A stretch of DNA of 64,000 bases from Hymenopus coronatus. Taxonomy: Eukaryota; Arthropoda; Insecta; Mantodea; Hymenopodidae. The stretch spans positions 33,689,501-33,753,500 of the forward strand of contig CM060883.1 in NCBI GenBank assembly GCA_030762935.1, in the 5' to 3' direction. Below, piece after piece: positions 35,778 to 46,797 of this stretch. Below the pieces are notes generated by a model. That model had not been told where the DNA came from. It searched no databases and saw only the letters and a list, made by a program, of their open reading frames with translations. Every line of letters starts with the position of its first letter. The stretch's first letter is position 1. A program made the translations under genes and the position numbers.

Positions 35778-36693
35778 ACAACGAAAGACGTAATTTGCCA
35801 TGCAAATGTTAAAACTGCAGAACAAAATCACAACTCTATGCTATATTTTTACAGTCCAGTCCAGTGCAATTGGCAGGCTGAGGGCAGCCCGAGGTGTGCT
35901 AGACGTGTCCCTGTTCTCGGAGAGAACTTAACCACGTTCTGACGGGATTGTGGGTTTTGGAGGATGGCGGGTGTGTTTTGGGGTTGTGGAGTGACAGGAG
36001 GAGGCAAATATTGCTCCTCGACGGTTGACTTGATGGTGCAACGGCCCTTGTGCACCGCTGGTGTGTGTTAATCAAAATGTTTGTTTTGAGGTTTTAATTT
36101 TGAATCCAAGCAACTCTTGAAGGATTATAAGGAGCTTAGCCGTAGCAGCTGTTGGTATATTTTTACAGTTCTTTAGAAAAACAATATACACACTGGTGCG
36201 TTCAACAATAAACAGTAAACACATCCCATTGTGGAAAACAGCAAATCTGTCCTGTAGTTAAATAAATATATCTTACATCCTTTCCTACAAGAGGTATAAC
36301 ATTATTACAGATGGTAATTGAACATCAATTCTTCACATATACAGTGTGTTTTTGTAATGGTGGAAAATGAAAATAAAGTCATTCTAAATAGTATTAATAA
36401 TGCAGCAGACACTATCGAGTTGGGGTACGTATTGTTTTGAAAGAAATATGTTAGTGACGTCATGTTTTCTATCCATGGCAATTCCAGAGACAATCCTACC
36501 ATTATAACCGGCGCGACAGATCTGGACATGTGAAAATCTTAATGAGAGCTAGGAAGCGAGTTGTACTTTCAGATAAGCAGTTCACCAGTCGATTCATGCA
36601 TGCTGGAAGAGTGCCTGTCACAGTCAATGTCAAATATCTGTCACCTCTTAAGCACTGCACTGATAAACATATGTTTTCATATCTACAAAACAT
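35778..36693. other. array unit C spacer, no gene
   Basis: Array landmarks occur at 35777-35850 (matching 39360-39440) and 36140-36500. The 36000 region (GGAGGATGGCGGGTGTG) is unrecognised. Confidence 0.5.
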
Positions 36694-37095
36694 CTATACA
36701 AATGGCCTAATATATAAATAATGCCAATCGTCTGCCTCCAAATCTTCCACACCTGACAGTCCTTCGTCTTCACTCACGTCATTGTCATCATCAACGCTAT
36801 TGCTACTTTCTGCACCAATTAACTGGATTAGAATTCTTTCTATTTGATTTTTTACAATTCTTTCTAATAATTTGCAATGTTCTCAACATGTCGACATACA
36901 TTTTCCCATTCTGGCTTGCCGATTTCTGCAATTTGCTGGGAAATCAAATATTCCACATATTTTAATTTAAAAGTTTTTAATTTATTAAGCTTTTTTTCTT
37001 TCTTATCTTTGAGAACCCTGGAAACGGAGCTTAGTGAAATATCAGTTACCTTGGCTATTCTTTCATTCACTTTCTGCAGGCTTTTGAAGAACTAT
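36694..37095 (-). pseudogene. DDE transposase with core deleted
   Basis: Minus-strand frames give the two ends of a transposase of a type common in insect genomes. The N-terminal helix-turn-helix reads FKSLQKVNERIAKVTDIS then SLSSVSRVLKDKKEKK (37095-36990). Soon after comes the typical C-terminal zone EWENVCRHVENIANY, a stop and frameshift, then IVKNQIERILIQLIG and an acidic end VDDDNDVSEDEGLSG. Intact relatives place a catalytic core of about 200 residues between these parts; here it is missing. A non-autonomous or dead derivative. The superfamily (Tc1/mariner-like) is inferred from the HTH and C-terminal style only. Confidence 0.6.
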
Positions 37096-37222
37096 TGGAT
37101 TAATTGTTTTTCACACAAGCCGTGTGCTGGCTATACTATGAACCCTGGGACTTAAGAACTTACAGCATTTTAAGTCGCCATCGGGGTTGTTATCTCAAAA
37201 TAATTTGAGAACACCTTGTGGT

Positions 37223-37448
37223 ACTGTTTAACGCCCGCTTTAACTACTAATGGCACCGCAGGTGGTGACACTCATGATACATGAATGATGATGGAGCACC
37301 GGTGGAATGCGATGGCGGGGGAAACCGGAGTACCCGGAGAAAACCCTCCCCAGCGCCGTTTTGTCCACCACAAATCTCACATGTGGTCTCTTGGGATCGA
37401 ACCCTAGGTGAGAGTCGAGTGTTCTAACCACTCGGCCACGGCGCGGCC
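37223..37448 (-). mobile_element. tRNA-derived SINE, family S2, with target duplication
   Basis: Flanked by a perfect 13-bp direct repeat AACACCTTGTGGT (37210-37222 and 37449-37461). Minus-strand head GCCGTGGCCGAGTGGTTAGA (box A) and box B GGTTCGATCCC. Body has TTTTCTCCGGGTACTCCGG. Related to the copy at 2255-2483. Confidence 0.9.
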
Positions 37449-37512
37449 AACACCTTGTGGTTTACCGGGAAACATGCGAGTCAGTTGAAAGATTCGATGC
37501 TATGCCGGCATG

Positions 37513-37583
37513 TTCCCACGATAGCTCAGTGGCAGAGCAACCGGCTAGAGATCGGTGGTTCAAATCCCGGCTATGGCATTGAA
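37513..37583 (+). mobile_element. tRNA-like SINE head
   Basis: Box A TAGCTCAGTGGCAGAGC and box B GGTTCAAATCCCGG, 35 nt apart, then a T-rich stretch. The acceptor stem does not pair well, so I call it SINE-derived, not a tRNA gene. Confidence 0.5.
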
Positions 37584-38019
37584 TTTTTCAGTCTGACTCT
37601 ACGTGTCCATAAATTTTCTTCCTTCATCTCTGCCTCTTGTTTCATGAAGTCAAGGACATTTGGAATTATTTCTCTACTCTAAGTAATACCTTGCCACTTA
37701 ACTTTGAAAATGTGGAGCCATGGTTAAAAAAGTAAAATAAATAAAATGAACACTGTTTACTGCTCACTTTGAATACAAACACATTTGGAACACTTTCCAT
37801 ACAGACTGTACAAAGTGTGCTCGCTGTGACTTTAAGTAAGCAAAGTATTATATCACAAACTCTGATAAGCTGGATTAGTGGTCAGGGTCACAATTCCAGA
37901 AGTTTTGTGCCGGCAATACAGTATATTATTCTGTTAAATTTAAGTTTGTAATAATACACGTCGTTCTGTGAAATATAAGCAAACATTTTCACAAGTACAA
38001 AAGAAACGTTCCCTCGGCT
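37584..38019. other. no gene recognised
   Basis: Spacer before the next tRNA. Only the last 40 bp (AGTACAAAAGAAACG) match the 5' flanks of other array tRNAs. Confidence 0.4.
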
Positions 38020-38109
38020 TCCCCAGTGGCGCAATCGGTTAGCGCACGGTACTTATAAACAGTATTTCGAGCAATGCCGGGGTTGTGAGTTCGAGCCTCA
38101 CCTGGGGAA
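38020..38109 (+). tRNA. tRNA-Ile(UAU) with intron
   Basis: Same sequence as the 34069 gene except one intron base (ACAGTATTTC). All stems intact, T4 terminator in ATATTTTATGC. Confidence 0.9.
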
Positions 38110-38924
38110 AATATTTTATGCAGACTATTTTCTACATCGTTTGTAAAGCATGTTTAACCGTTCGCTCCATCAATACATAAAACGCTCTAACGCCGGAATT
38201 ACGTGAAGTTCGGAAATGCTAATAAATTGAAGGCCTATTGTGATGCACTTACAGCAATGAATCTTCATTTGTATTTTTTATTACTTCATCCTACTGTTCC
38301 ACGCCGATAGGTTCTAATTATTTGATATCACTTAACGTAACGGAAGGAAAAGTTTGACACTGCCAAACTCTTGAGTTACGTCGCGTTAAATCAATCCTAA
38401 ATAGCTCCATCTGTTGCAATGTATTAGAATTTCGAGCTACGGCACGTTACGTTGAGTTCATTGTAATTGCGGAATAAGTCAGTGGCATCAGAAGCAAACT
38501 AAAAATATCAATTACTCATAAATGAATCGCTTTCGAAAAACAAAATTCACACTGATAAATCCATCAGTAAAAGGTAAAACACCTCAACACTAAATTTGTT
38601 CGGCAAACATTTTTAAAAAAAACGTTTGTTTCTAAGATTTTTATTTCTTAGATTAAAGGTTTGTGCATATATTTCAAATGCATTTTGTTTTCGTTCTACG
38701 TCTGTGTTTATTTAAAAAGTAAATAATTACTACTGCAACTGTGTCACGTCCACTTTTCAACCATCCACCGCTGAGTGGTTAGTTGTGTGAGCTTCTATTG
38801 TTATTTAATCTGACAGAGTAGCAAATTCTTTGAAATAAGATCCAAATCAATATTCAGAATACAATATTAATTAAGAGTTGGTGTAGTAGTATACTCAGAA
38901 AATTTACAAACCAGGTAACACACC
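38110..38924. other. array unit spacer, no gene
   Basis: Diverged 3' flank of the tRNA unit (CTACATCGTTTGTAAAGC; ATTACTCATAAATGAATCGC near 38510). No insertion recognised. Confidence 0.5.
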
Positions 38925-39190
38925 GTGGGTGCTACTAACTGCCCGATCACCCATACATATACCACCGACTGCTTAACCTGGGCCCTCCCCGTCCTAAACC
39001 ACAGGCGAGATAAAAGCAATCAGATGGTCAAGCCGCACTCTACAACAGCATGCTTCGGCCGTGAAACAGAGGTTCAATCTTATGTATTTGCAGTTCTAAG
39101 AACACTTTATTCTAGATAAGTTAATTAAATGTCAATACATACCAATCAGCCTGTCTTAAAAGCAAAGTGCAGTTCGACTCGTATCAAAAG
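38925..39190 (-). other. block X, copy 3 (diverged, expanded)
   Basis: CCTCCCCGTCCTAAACCAC and AGTGCAGTTCGACTCG match 34627-34760 in the same orientation. About 60 bp of AT-rich DNA is inserted, and the upstream TATAAA is not kept. Confidence 0.5.
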
Positions 39191-39587
39191 CCTTTCAGTG
39201 GGGCTAAAAGCAAAATCAATCCTAGAGAGTTGCCATTTATACTTGAATCAAAAATATATCTACTGTTGGTTTACAGAAAGTAAATAAATAATATTATAAC
39301 AAATAATAATGTAACTAAAGCTCGATTTGAGAAAGCAACATGATGAAAACGAAGAAAATAAAATACAACGAAACGAACTTTGTAATCCAGGTGTTAACAT
39401 TGCAGTACAAAATAAAAACGTATGCCATATTTTTATATCTGTCCCGAAAAGCAACATACACACTGATACGGTCAATGTTAAACAGTGGAAACATTCCCTA
39501 AGAGGAAAATAGAAATAAATCTGTTCTGTAATTAAAGTAAGTAATTGCCCACCTCCTTTTCTTACAAGAAGTAATACTGCTGAGTGA
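39191..39587. other. array unit D spacer
   Basis: Array landmarks occur at 39360-39560; nothing else is recognised. Confidence 0.45.
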
Positions 39588-39840
39588 GGTGTCCCGGGTT
39601 CGATTTCCCACTGGGTGTGGGAATTTTTCTCTAGGTCAGATTATTCAATATCCTCTCCAGAGCCTGGAAGAATAAATGAGTGTGTTTATCTGTGTGAACT
39701 AATGAACAAAATTAAAGAAAATAGTAAAGCAACGACAACAAATAATATACCAGCTAACACCATTACGGATAGGGAAATGTTCCACAGGGAAATGCCGCCA
39801 ATATGACAGTGGTGTTAAAGGTGTAGGGTATGAATGGAAC
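39588..39840 (+). mobile_element. SINE, family S4, head-truncated
   Basis: Box B GGGTTCGATTTCC, then GTGTGGGAATTTTTCTCTAG and AATATCCTCTCCAGAGCC, parallel to 12955-13030. The 3' boundary is unclear. Confidence 0.55.
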
Positions 39841-39845
39841 AATTA

Positions 39846-40723
39846 AAAAAAAATCTGATGTGTTCCATTCACATGACTTTCTCTACATCTCTGCAACAAA
39901 TTATTGTTAAAAAGCTTAGTCTTTTATTTAATTCGTGCTAATCGAGAAAACATTACCAGTAGTCTTATTACTTGCTTCCTTGTAGGTAGAAGCGAAATAT
40001 GGGGAATCATAGGTTAAAGTGAAGTCAAAAACTGGTTACTAGGTGACTGAAGTTCCTTTGTTTGTATGGACACGAGTTGACAAATTCCTGTATGAGAAAA
40101 GTACAAATTTTTCAAAGCTGAAACCAAAAACAAGGAATATCTCAAAAACGACCAACTCCTCGAAAAAAAAAATTATATAAGATCAATTACGTGTTTTAAT
40201 GTGCTCTACATTTTTTGTATGGTAGGTTTTTGTCCATTTCTTACGGTTTAGCAGTTATGCAAAATTTCGTAAAATTCATCCAAAATAAATTAGTCTTCAG
40301 AGGCTATTCCCAGAAAATTCAAGATATACATATTATTTATCAGGTAAATATCTTTAATATAGATATTTTAATCAAAATCGTTGGAGCCATTTTTGAGAAA
40401 ATCAACATTTTCGAAAACAGTTCCATGTAAAGGGTAGTTTGGTGTGGGGGGATTTTCTTGAAAATCTTCGTGTCGCATCCTTGGAAGATACCAAACTTAA
40501 ATACCAAGTTTGGTATTTAACGGTCTTTTCGTTTTTGAGCTATTCTGTCCACAGACACACAGACAGACACGCACACACATGAACCTTTTTTCCAAAAATG
40601 CTTTTTTTGGATTCAGGGGGACCCAAAGCATGTATTTCCGGTGAAATCTCGTTATCGAATTTTTGGGCGCAATACAATACCTTCTCTATACACTATGTAC
40701 ATGGTATGTGTAGAGAAAATAAT
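39846..40723 (+). repeat. F1 repeat, full length
   Basis: Head AATCTGATGTGTTCCATTC to tail GTGTAGAGAAAATAA, hairpin and CA-rich tract complete. Inserted in array unit D at a different place from the F1 of unit A. Confidence 0.95.
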
Positions 40724-41038
40724 AAGATATAAAACATTACAACAGATCTAAATTGATTACCAGTTTTCATAATAATGATAATGATAAAATGATAATGATG
40801 ATGATGATAATAATAATAATAACAACAATGAAACGGTCATATCCAGTAAACTAGAATAATTATTTTTTGAGAAGAAATATATTAGAAGTTTAACAATTTT
40901 CTGTGGCCGTTACCATTCTAGAGATAGCCCTACAATTACAATAAGCTTATAAAAGGATTTCTTATGTTCATTTTGTCATGATGAATGTAGTATGGGAAAT
41001 TTAAGCAAACGTTTTAAAAAAGAAAATCGCACTCGACT

Positions 41039-41128
41039 TCCCCAGTGGCGCAATCGGTTAGCGCACGGTACTTATAGACAGTGTTTCGAGCAATGCCGGG
41101 GTTGTGAGTTCGAGCCTCACCTGGGGAA
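41039..41128 (+). tRNA. tRNA-Ile(UAU) with intron
   Basis: Identical to the 32101 gene as far as I can read, including CTTATAGACAGTG. T4 terminator in AAAATGTTTTATGC. Last member of the array. Confidence 0.9.
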
Positions 41129-41332
41129 AATGTTTTATGCACTCTACTTTATACATAATTTATGGGATCATATCATCCAAGAGAAGAGAATCACTAACCA
41201 ATGAAATTATATCATCCTGAACACATGAAAGCGAACGTAACACGGCCACACTAAACGTTGAACCATCCAATATGGGAAAATCTATACATGTGTCCTGTAA
41301 TTAACAGCAAATATAGGCAAAGTGTTGCAAAA

Positions 41333-41630
41333 CAAAAATATGATGTGTTCCGTTCACATGTGTTCCGTTCTACATCTCTGCAAAAAGTTTAGCTAAAAAG
41401 CTTATGCTTCTATTTACTTCATGCTAATCGAGAAATATTAGCAGAAATTGTATTAATTACTTGCTTCCCTGTAAGTAGAAGGGGAATAAGGGAACATACT
41501 AGGCTAAACGATAGTCAAATCATTTAAAAACTGGTTGCCATGTGATTGAAATTCGTTTCTATACAGGCCAGGAGTTTACAGCTCCTAAACAGAGAATAGT
41601 TATAAAATAATATATTTTCCAAAGTTGGGC
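41333..41630 (+). repeat. F1 fragment (head)
   Basis: Head with a small internal duplication of TGTTCCGTTC, then CTTCATGCTAATCGAG; stops after the GGAGTTTACA block. Confidence 0.8.
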
Positions 41631-41814
41631 CAAAGCAACCATTAAGAGGCGAACTAGCTCCAGTTTATATTAAAAGGTTCAGTACTGTATTATCCTAACA
41701 CTTCTTGGCTATAATTTATCAGATAGGAATGATCCTGAACGAGAGTTGAAAGCAATATTCAAATTTGAAACTTAATTTAGCAAAAATGTATTCAGAATTA
41801 ATACCACTAATGGA

Positions 41815-42707
41815 TTTTTACTTTCTCTACACATACCATGTATATAGTGTATAGAGAAGGTATTGTATTGCACCCAAATATTCGAGAACGAGATTTCACC
41901 GGAAATACATGTTTTGGAACCTCCTGAAACCCAAAACAAAGACATTTTTAGAAAAATGTTCGTATGTATGTGTCTGTGGGCAGCATAGCTCAAAAATGAA
42001 AAATCCATTAAATACTAAGCTAGATATTTGACTTCCGTATCCTTCAATGATGGGATACGAACATTTTCAAGAAAATCTTCCTACACCCGGCTGCCCTTTA
42101 CATGGGGGAAAAAAAAATTAAAAATGTTGGTTTTCTCAAAATTGGCTCTAACGATTTTGATTAAAATATTGTACATTAAAGATATTTACATTACATATAA
42201 AATGTATATCCTACATTTTCTGGAAATAACTTCTAAAGACCTGTTTATTCTGAAAGAATTTTGCTTAATTTGGTATAACTAGTAAACAGTAAGAGATAGA
42301 CAAAAACTTGCTTTACAAAAAATGTAGACCTTGTTAAAATACACAAGTAATTTCATATACATTTTTTTCGTGGAGCTTACCGTTTTCAAGGTATTCCTTG
42401 TTATTATTTTCAATTGCGAAGTACTTACACTTTCCTCAGACGGAAGTATCCGTTTTTTTTTTGTTCTACTCCTGGCCAAGCAAAGAAGCGATTTGCAATG
42501 ACAATCGCATAACGACAGCTTTTCAAACATTTGACTGTCACTTTAGCCTATTGCATTCCCTTGGTTCCTTCTAATTATAAGGAACTAAGTAATGAAATTC
42601 TGCTAATTTACTCTGGATTAGCATGGTGTTGAAAGAAGAATTATCTCTCATAAGAAGTTTGTTTGAGGAGTAGCTAATGAAAGTCATGTGAGTGTAACGC
42701 ATGAGTT
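41815..42707 (-). repeat. F1 repeat, full length, diverged
   Basis: Tail TTTTTACTTTCTCTACACA with palindrome, GAACGAGATTTCACCGG, and head GTGAGTGTAACGCATGAG. First of three minus copies in a row. Confidence 0.9.
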
Positions 42708-42710
42708 GTT

Positions 42711-43000
42711 TTTTTTTTTTTTGTGTGTAGCTAACCGCTTTTAAGATATTGCTTATTATTGGTTTCAGTTTTAAAGTACTGATACTTTTCTCACATGGGA
42801 ATTTGTCAACTACTGGCCATACAAAGGAACTTCAATCACATCAACTACCAGCTTTTAAAGGAATTGAATATAACTTTAACCTACTATACTCCCTTATTTC
42901 CCTTCTACTTACAAGGCAGTAAATAATAAGACAATTTCTGCAAATAATAAGACCATGTATTACAGAGATGTAGAACATAATCTGAATGGAACACGTCAGA
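42711..43000 (-). repeat. F1 fragment (head third)
   Basis: From GTGTAGCTAACCGCTTTTAAG to GGAACACGTCAG; its terminal T run is shared with the next copy. Confidence 0.85.
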
Positions 43001-43818
43001 TTTTTACTTTCTCTACACGTACTATGTACATAGTGTATGGAGAAGGTATTGTAATGCATCCAAAAATTCGATACCGAGATTTCACCTGAAGTATATGTTT
43101 TAGGTTCCCCTGAATCCAAAAGATTTTTTTTTGGAAAAAGGTCCGTGTGTATATCTGTGTATCTGTGGACAGCATAGCTCAAAAATGAAAAGACTATTGA
43201 AAACCAAACTTGGTGTTTAAGTTTGGTATCTTTCGAGGATGCGACACGAAGATTTTCAAGAAAATCCCCCCACTCCCAACTACCCTTTACATGGAACATT
43301 TTTCGAAAATGTTGATTTACTCAAACGATTTTGATTAAAATATCATATATTAAGGATATTTACCTGACAAATAAAATGTATATCTTGAATTTTCTGGGAA
43401 TAGCCTCTGAAGAGTATTTATTCTGAATGAATGTTACGGCATTTTGCATAACTACCAAACCGTAAGAGATGGACAAAAGCTTAACACACAAAAAATGTAG
43501 AGCACGTTAAAGCACACAATTTATATTATATATATTTTTCGTGGATTTGAACGTTTTTTAGACATTCCTTGTTATTGATTTCAGCTTTGAAAAACATTTA
43601 CTTTTTTCAGACAGGAATTTGTCAACTCCTGTCCATACAAACAAAGGAACTTCAGTCAGGTAGCAACCAGCTTTTGACTATCACTTTAACCTATGGTACT
43701 CCTTTATTTCGCTTTTACTTACAAGGAAGCAAATAATAAGACAGTTTCTGCAAATAATAAGACCACTTTTACAGAGGTGTAGAGAACGACTTGTGAATGG
43801 AATACATAAGATTTTTTT
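43001..43818 (-). repeat. F1 repeat, nearly full length
   Basis: Starts exactly at TTTTTACTTTCTCTACACG after CGTCAGA of the previous copy: a terminus-to-terminus tandem junction. Small deletion in the head half (ACAATTTCTGCAAATAATAAG is shared with the previous copy). Confidence 0.9.
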
Positions 43819-43823
43819 CAGTT

Positions 43824-43982
43824 GTATTGTTTTAGACAGAAGGTGGAACTCAGGGTCATGGTATTAAATACCCAAACCGGTATATACCTTGGCGAGGGAA
43901 GGAAACCACGAAAAACCCTCAGCCTGGTTGGTTGGCCCAAAGTAGGTGAACCAAGGACCCACTGAATGCGGGCCACACAGTA
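43824..43982. mobile_element. 159-bp retroposon-like insertion
   Basis: Bounded by an 11-bp direct repeat TTTTTTCAGTT (43813-43823, 43983-43993) next to the F1 head. Contains GAGGGAAGGAAACCACGAAA. No A/B boxes. Probably a truncated retroposon. Confidence 0.55.
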
Positions 43983-43993
43983 TTTTTTCAGTT

Positions 43994-44318
43994 TTAAAAC
44001 GTTTACTACTCATAAATTTGCTATGAAGTAAACTTATTTCATAATACAGCCCTAATTGCTGCTCTGAACCTTTCCTTTGTGCGGAATTATGCTACACTGT
44101 AGTAAAATTTTGTGTGACAAGACACTCTCATACTTACGACACACTTCCTCCCACCGTTCTAATTTTCACTCACTTTAATTAAGTTCTGCTGCTATCAGAA
44201 TTAGGCGTGTACGGTTAATATCCATGTTGAGTGCAACAGCGAGCTGTGTTGATGAGTCACTTCGTACTCTGGAAGAGGCACTCCCATGCCGACATACCTC
44301 ACAGGTTATCAGGTCTTC
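43994..44318. other. no gene recognised
   Basis: Ordinary AT-rich sequence. Confidence 0.4.
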
Positions 44319-45120
44319 TTTTTACTTTCGCTACACGTACTATGTACATAGTGTGTAGAGAGGGTATTGCACCCCACCCAAAAATTCTATACCGAAATTT
44401 CACCGGAAATATATGTTTTACGGTCCCCTTTATCTAAAAAAAAACATTTTCGGAAAAAGGTCCGTGTGTGTATGTGCGTGCCCGTGTGTCCGTGAACACG
44501 ATAACTCAAAAACGAAAAGTCGGTAAAATACCAAACTTGGTATTAAAGTTTAGTATTTTCCAGGGATGCCACATGAAGATTTTGAGAAAAATCCCCCACC
44601 CCTAACTACCCTTTGCATGGAACTTTTTAAAAAACTTTGATTTTCTAAAAAAATGGCTCTAACGATTTTGATTAAAATTTACCTGACAAATAAATTGTAT
44701 ATCTTGAATTTCCTGGGAATAGCCTCTGAAGACTACAAAAACTTACCACACAAAAAAGGTAGGGCACATTAAAACACACAATTTATGTTATATAAATTTT
44801 GTTCAAGGTGTTAGTCGTTTTTTAAATATTCCTTGTTTTTGGTTTCAGCTTTCAAAAACTTGTACTTTTCTCATACAGGAATTTGTCAACTCGTGTCGTA
44901 CAAACAAAGGAACTTCAGTCATCTAGTAACTAGATTTTGACTTCACTTTAACCTATGATACTCCCATATTTCGCTTCTACTTACAAGGAAGCAAGTAATA
45001 AGACTATTTCTGCTAATTTTTTCTCGATTAGCATGAAGTAAATAGAAGCCTAAAATTTATAACAATAATTAGTTGCAGGGATGTAGAGAAAGTTATGTGA
45101 ATGGAACACATCAGATATTT
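44319..45120 (-). repeat. F1 repeat copy
   Basis: Tail TTTTTACTTTCGCTACACG to head GAACACATCAGATATTT. Internal deletion removes the ATCGTATATTAAAGATA and TTTATTCTGGATG blocks. Confidence 0.9.
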
Positions 45121-46489
45121 TAAATATAGAGGAATATTATCTGGGACCTCTGTCGTTTCCGGAAATAGAGTGCGCTGTGAGTCACTGGTTATTTTAGGTC
45201 TCTTAAACGACGAGAAGGTACAGCTTCCGCTTCCTTATTACACCTTTTGCCTCTGATCTCATTTGTGGTTTTCATTTCTGTACTTTGTAGTATTTTAGCC
45301 GATGTCTTTCTATGAGCTTAGATAACAATATCCTGTCCTTCCGCACTATTTCAACAATACGTTGAACACGGCACCCTCCTAGCATTACAATAGGGTGCTT
45401 GCGCAGTTGGAAAGGCAAGATCTGAGAAAGAGAGGTGACCCCTTTTCCCTGCTGCTTCGCCTTAAGCCTTCGTCTATCTGTTTCTCTGGTGGGTTTTACT
45501 CGGCACCTAAATGCAATTTTCTGAAATAGCTGCTCCCTTACTCCACATCACTGTGTGATTAAGACATTACTTTGGCGGTGGAGCGGGGAGGGGCGGTTTG
45601 CAGCAGTTTGTATGGTAATAGGGTAGACTTCTCTTCGAATCAGAAGGAGTGGGGAAGAAGATCTTGCTAGGAAGCAATTTTCGTTCTGCTCCTTTTGGGA
45701 TTTCGTTTCCCAACCTCACAATTTGCACTAGGGACAGGCTTGAAATGCTCGTGTATTAGAGAATTGGTTTTGGGGACCTTGTGATGTAAGATAGCACCCA
45801 AAGAGATTCTGTCTCCTAGCGCAGACACTGTGTCTTCAGGGAATTCTTTCACGACGGTTTAAACACTGATGACTCTCTACTGATTTAATCCACATAATCT
45901 GGTTATAAGCTTTAGAACACTTACCTCATAAGCAGAAACAGAGTAATACAAAATATGCCCTAAGAGAAATAAAACAACAATGGCACTCATGTAATACTTT
46001 AAGACAGGTAGTTAGGGGAACATTTAATATAACATTCTTAAGTTCGTATACCGCCTGCTACCAGTTCCAGTAGTATGCTGTAATATATTTCCCTCAGGAT
46101 GTGCATGGGTTTTGTCAGAATTGACAACACCAGGTACATTTTCTGAGAGCGACATGGAGGCTGTTAACTGATCTGTTTAGAAAGAGTTACCAACTGTTTC
46201 AAGATGAATAATAAATTGCTCCTGAATATAAGTACAAGGAATTATAACTGCACCTTATTAAGTATAGAAACTTCCGAGTATTAAGAAATTTACGTTGTAG
46301 GTAAACTTTCTTTCCGTAGTAAAGTAAAGAGTTTAAGCTAGCGTGAATTGCTAAAGTACTAACGACGAATCACTTACTCATCACCACTAAACTGATGAGC
46401 CTAGTGCTGCGTTACGATCACTGCACTAGCAAGAGTCTTGAAGAGCAAGAATATCAATTCAGACGCAAAAGGTGACAGAATAACTAAAT
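45121..46489. other. no gene recognised
   Basis: Mixed-composition DNA without a recognised motif. The 61-codon frame on the minus strand at 45667-45852 has no support. Confidence 0.4.
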
Positions 46490-46700
46490 AGATGCGTGTC
46501 CTTATGTTAACCTAAGTCCCTCCTACTTCAAGCTACCTCACTATAATGCCTATGTTTGACGTTGCCCAATGTTACACCTTATATTAGTATTTAAGACACA
46601 TTCCTCCTCTGTGTTCTTAATCCTAAATATTCTTTCCCATTGCTAATTCTTAGAAATGACTTTCCTACAGTTTCAACAACCTTTAGATTTGTGAGCACAC
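46490..46700 (+). repeat. dispersed repeat shared with 22.8 kb
   Basis: Contains AACCTAAGTCCCTCCTAC, GACGTTGCCCAATGTTACAC and TAATTCTTAGAAATGAC; homologous to the minus strand at 22760-22960. Confidence 0.6.
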
Positions 46701-46797
46701 CTATTGGCTTAATTGAACCTTGATTCAAAAGACTTTTTTGTTTATTGAGATTTGGGGAACTGACTCTTACCTAGCAACAACAAATTTCTAACTTCTG

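Larger units (their letters stand above)
30540..41160 (+). repeat. tandem array of diverged units with tRNA-Ile genes
   Basis: Four direct units, each ending at a tRNA (32101, 34069, 38020, 41039). Shared single-copy landmarks recur in order: a 3' flank AAAATGTTTTATGC...CTATGTCC; GAAAAACAATATACACAC followed by a CAACATTAAA block (about 30765, 32400, 34360, 36180, 39450); CTCCTTTTCTTACAAGAG (31187, 36275, 39550); TATTAATAATGC (31935, 36390); and GGCAATTCCAGAGACAATCCTAC (36477; diverged at 32030 and 40915). Units differ in length because of later F1 and SINE insertions. Confidence 0.8.

Noticed and set aside
37513..37583. A further tRNA gene
   Set aside because: A and B boxes fit, but the acceptor arms do not pair and SINE-like sequence follows.
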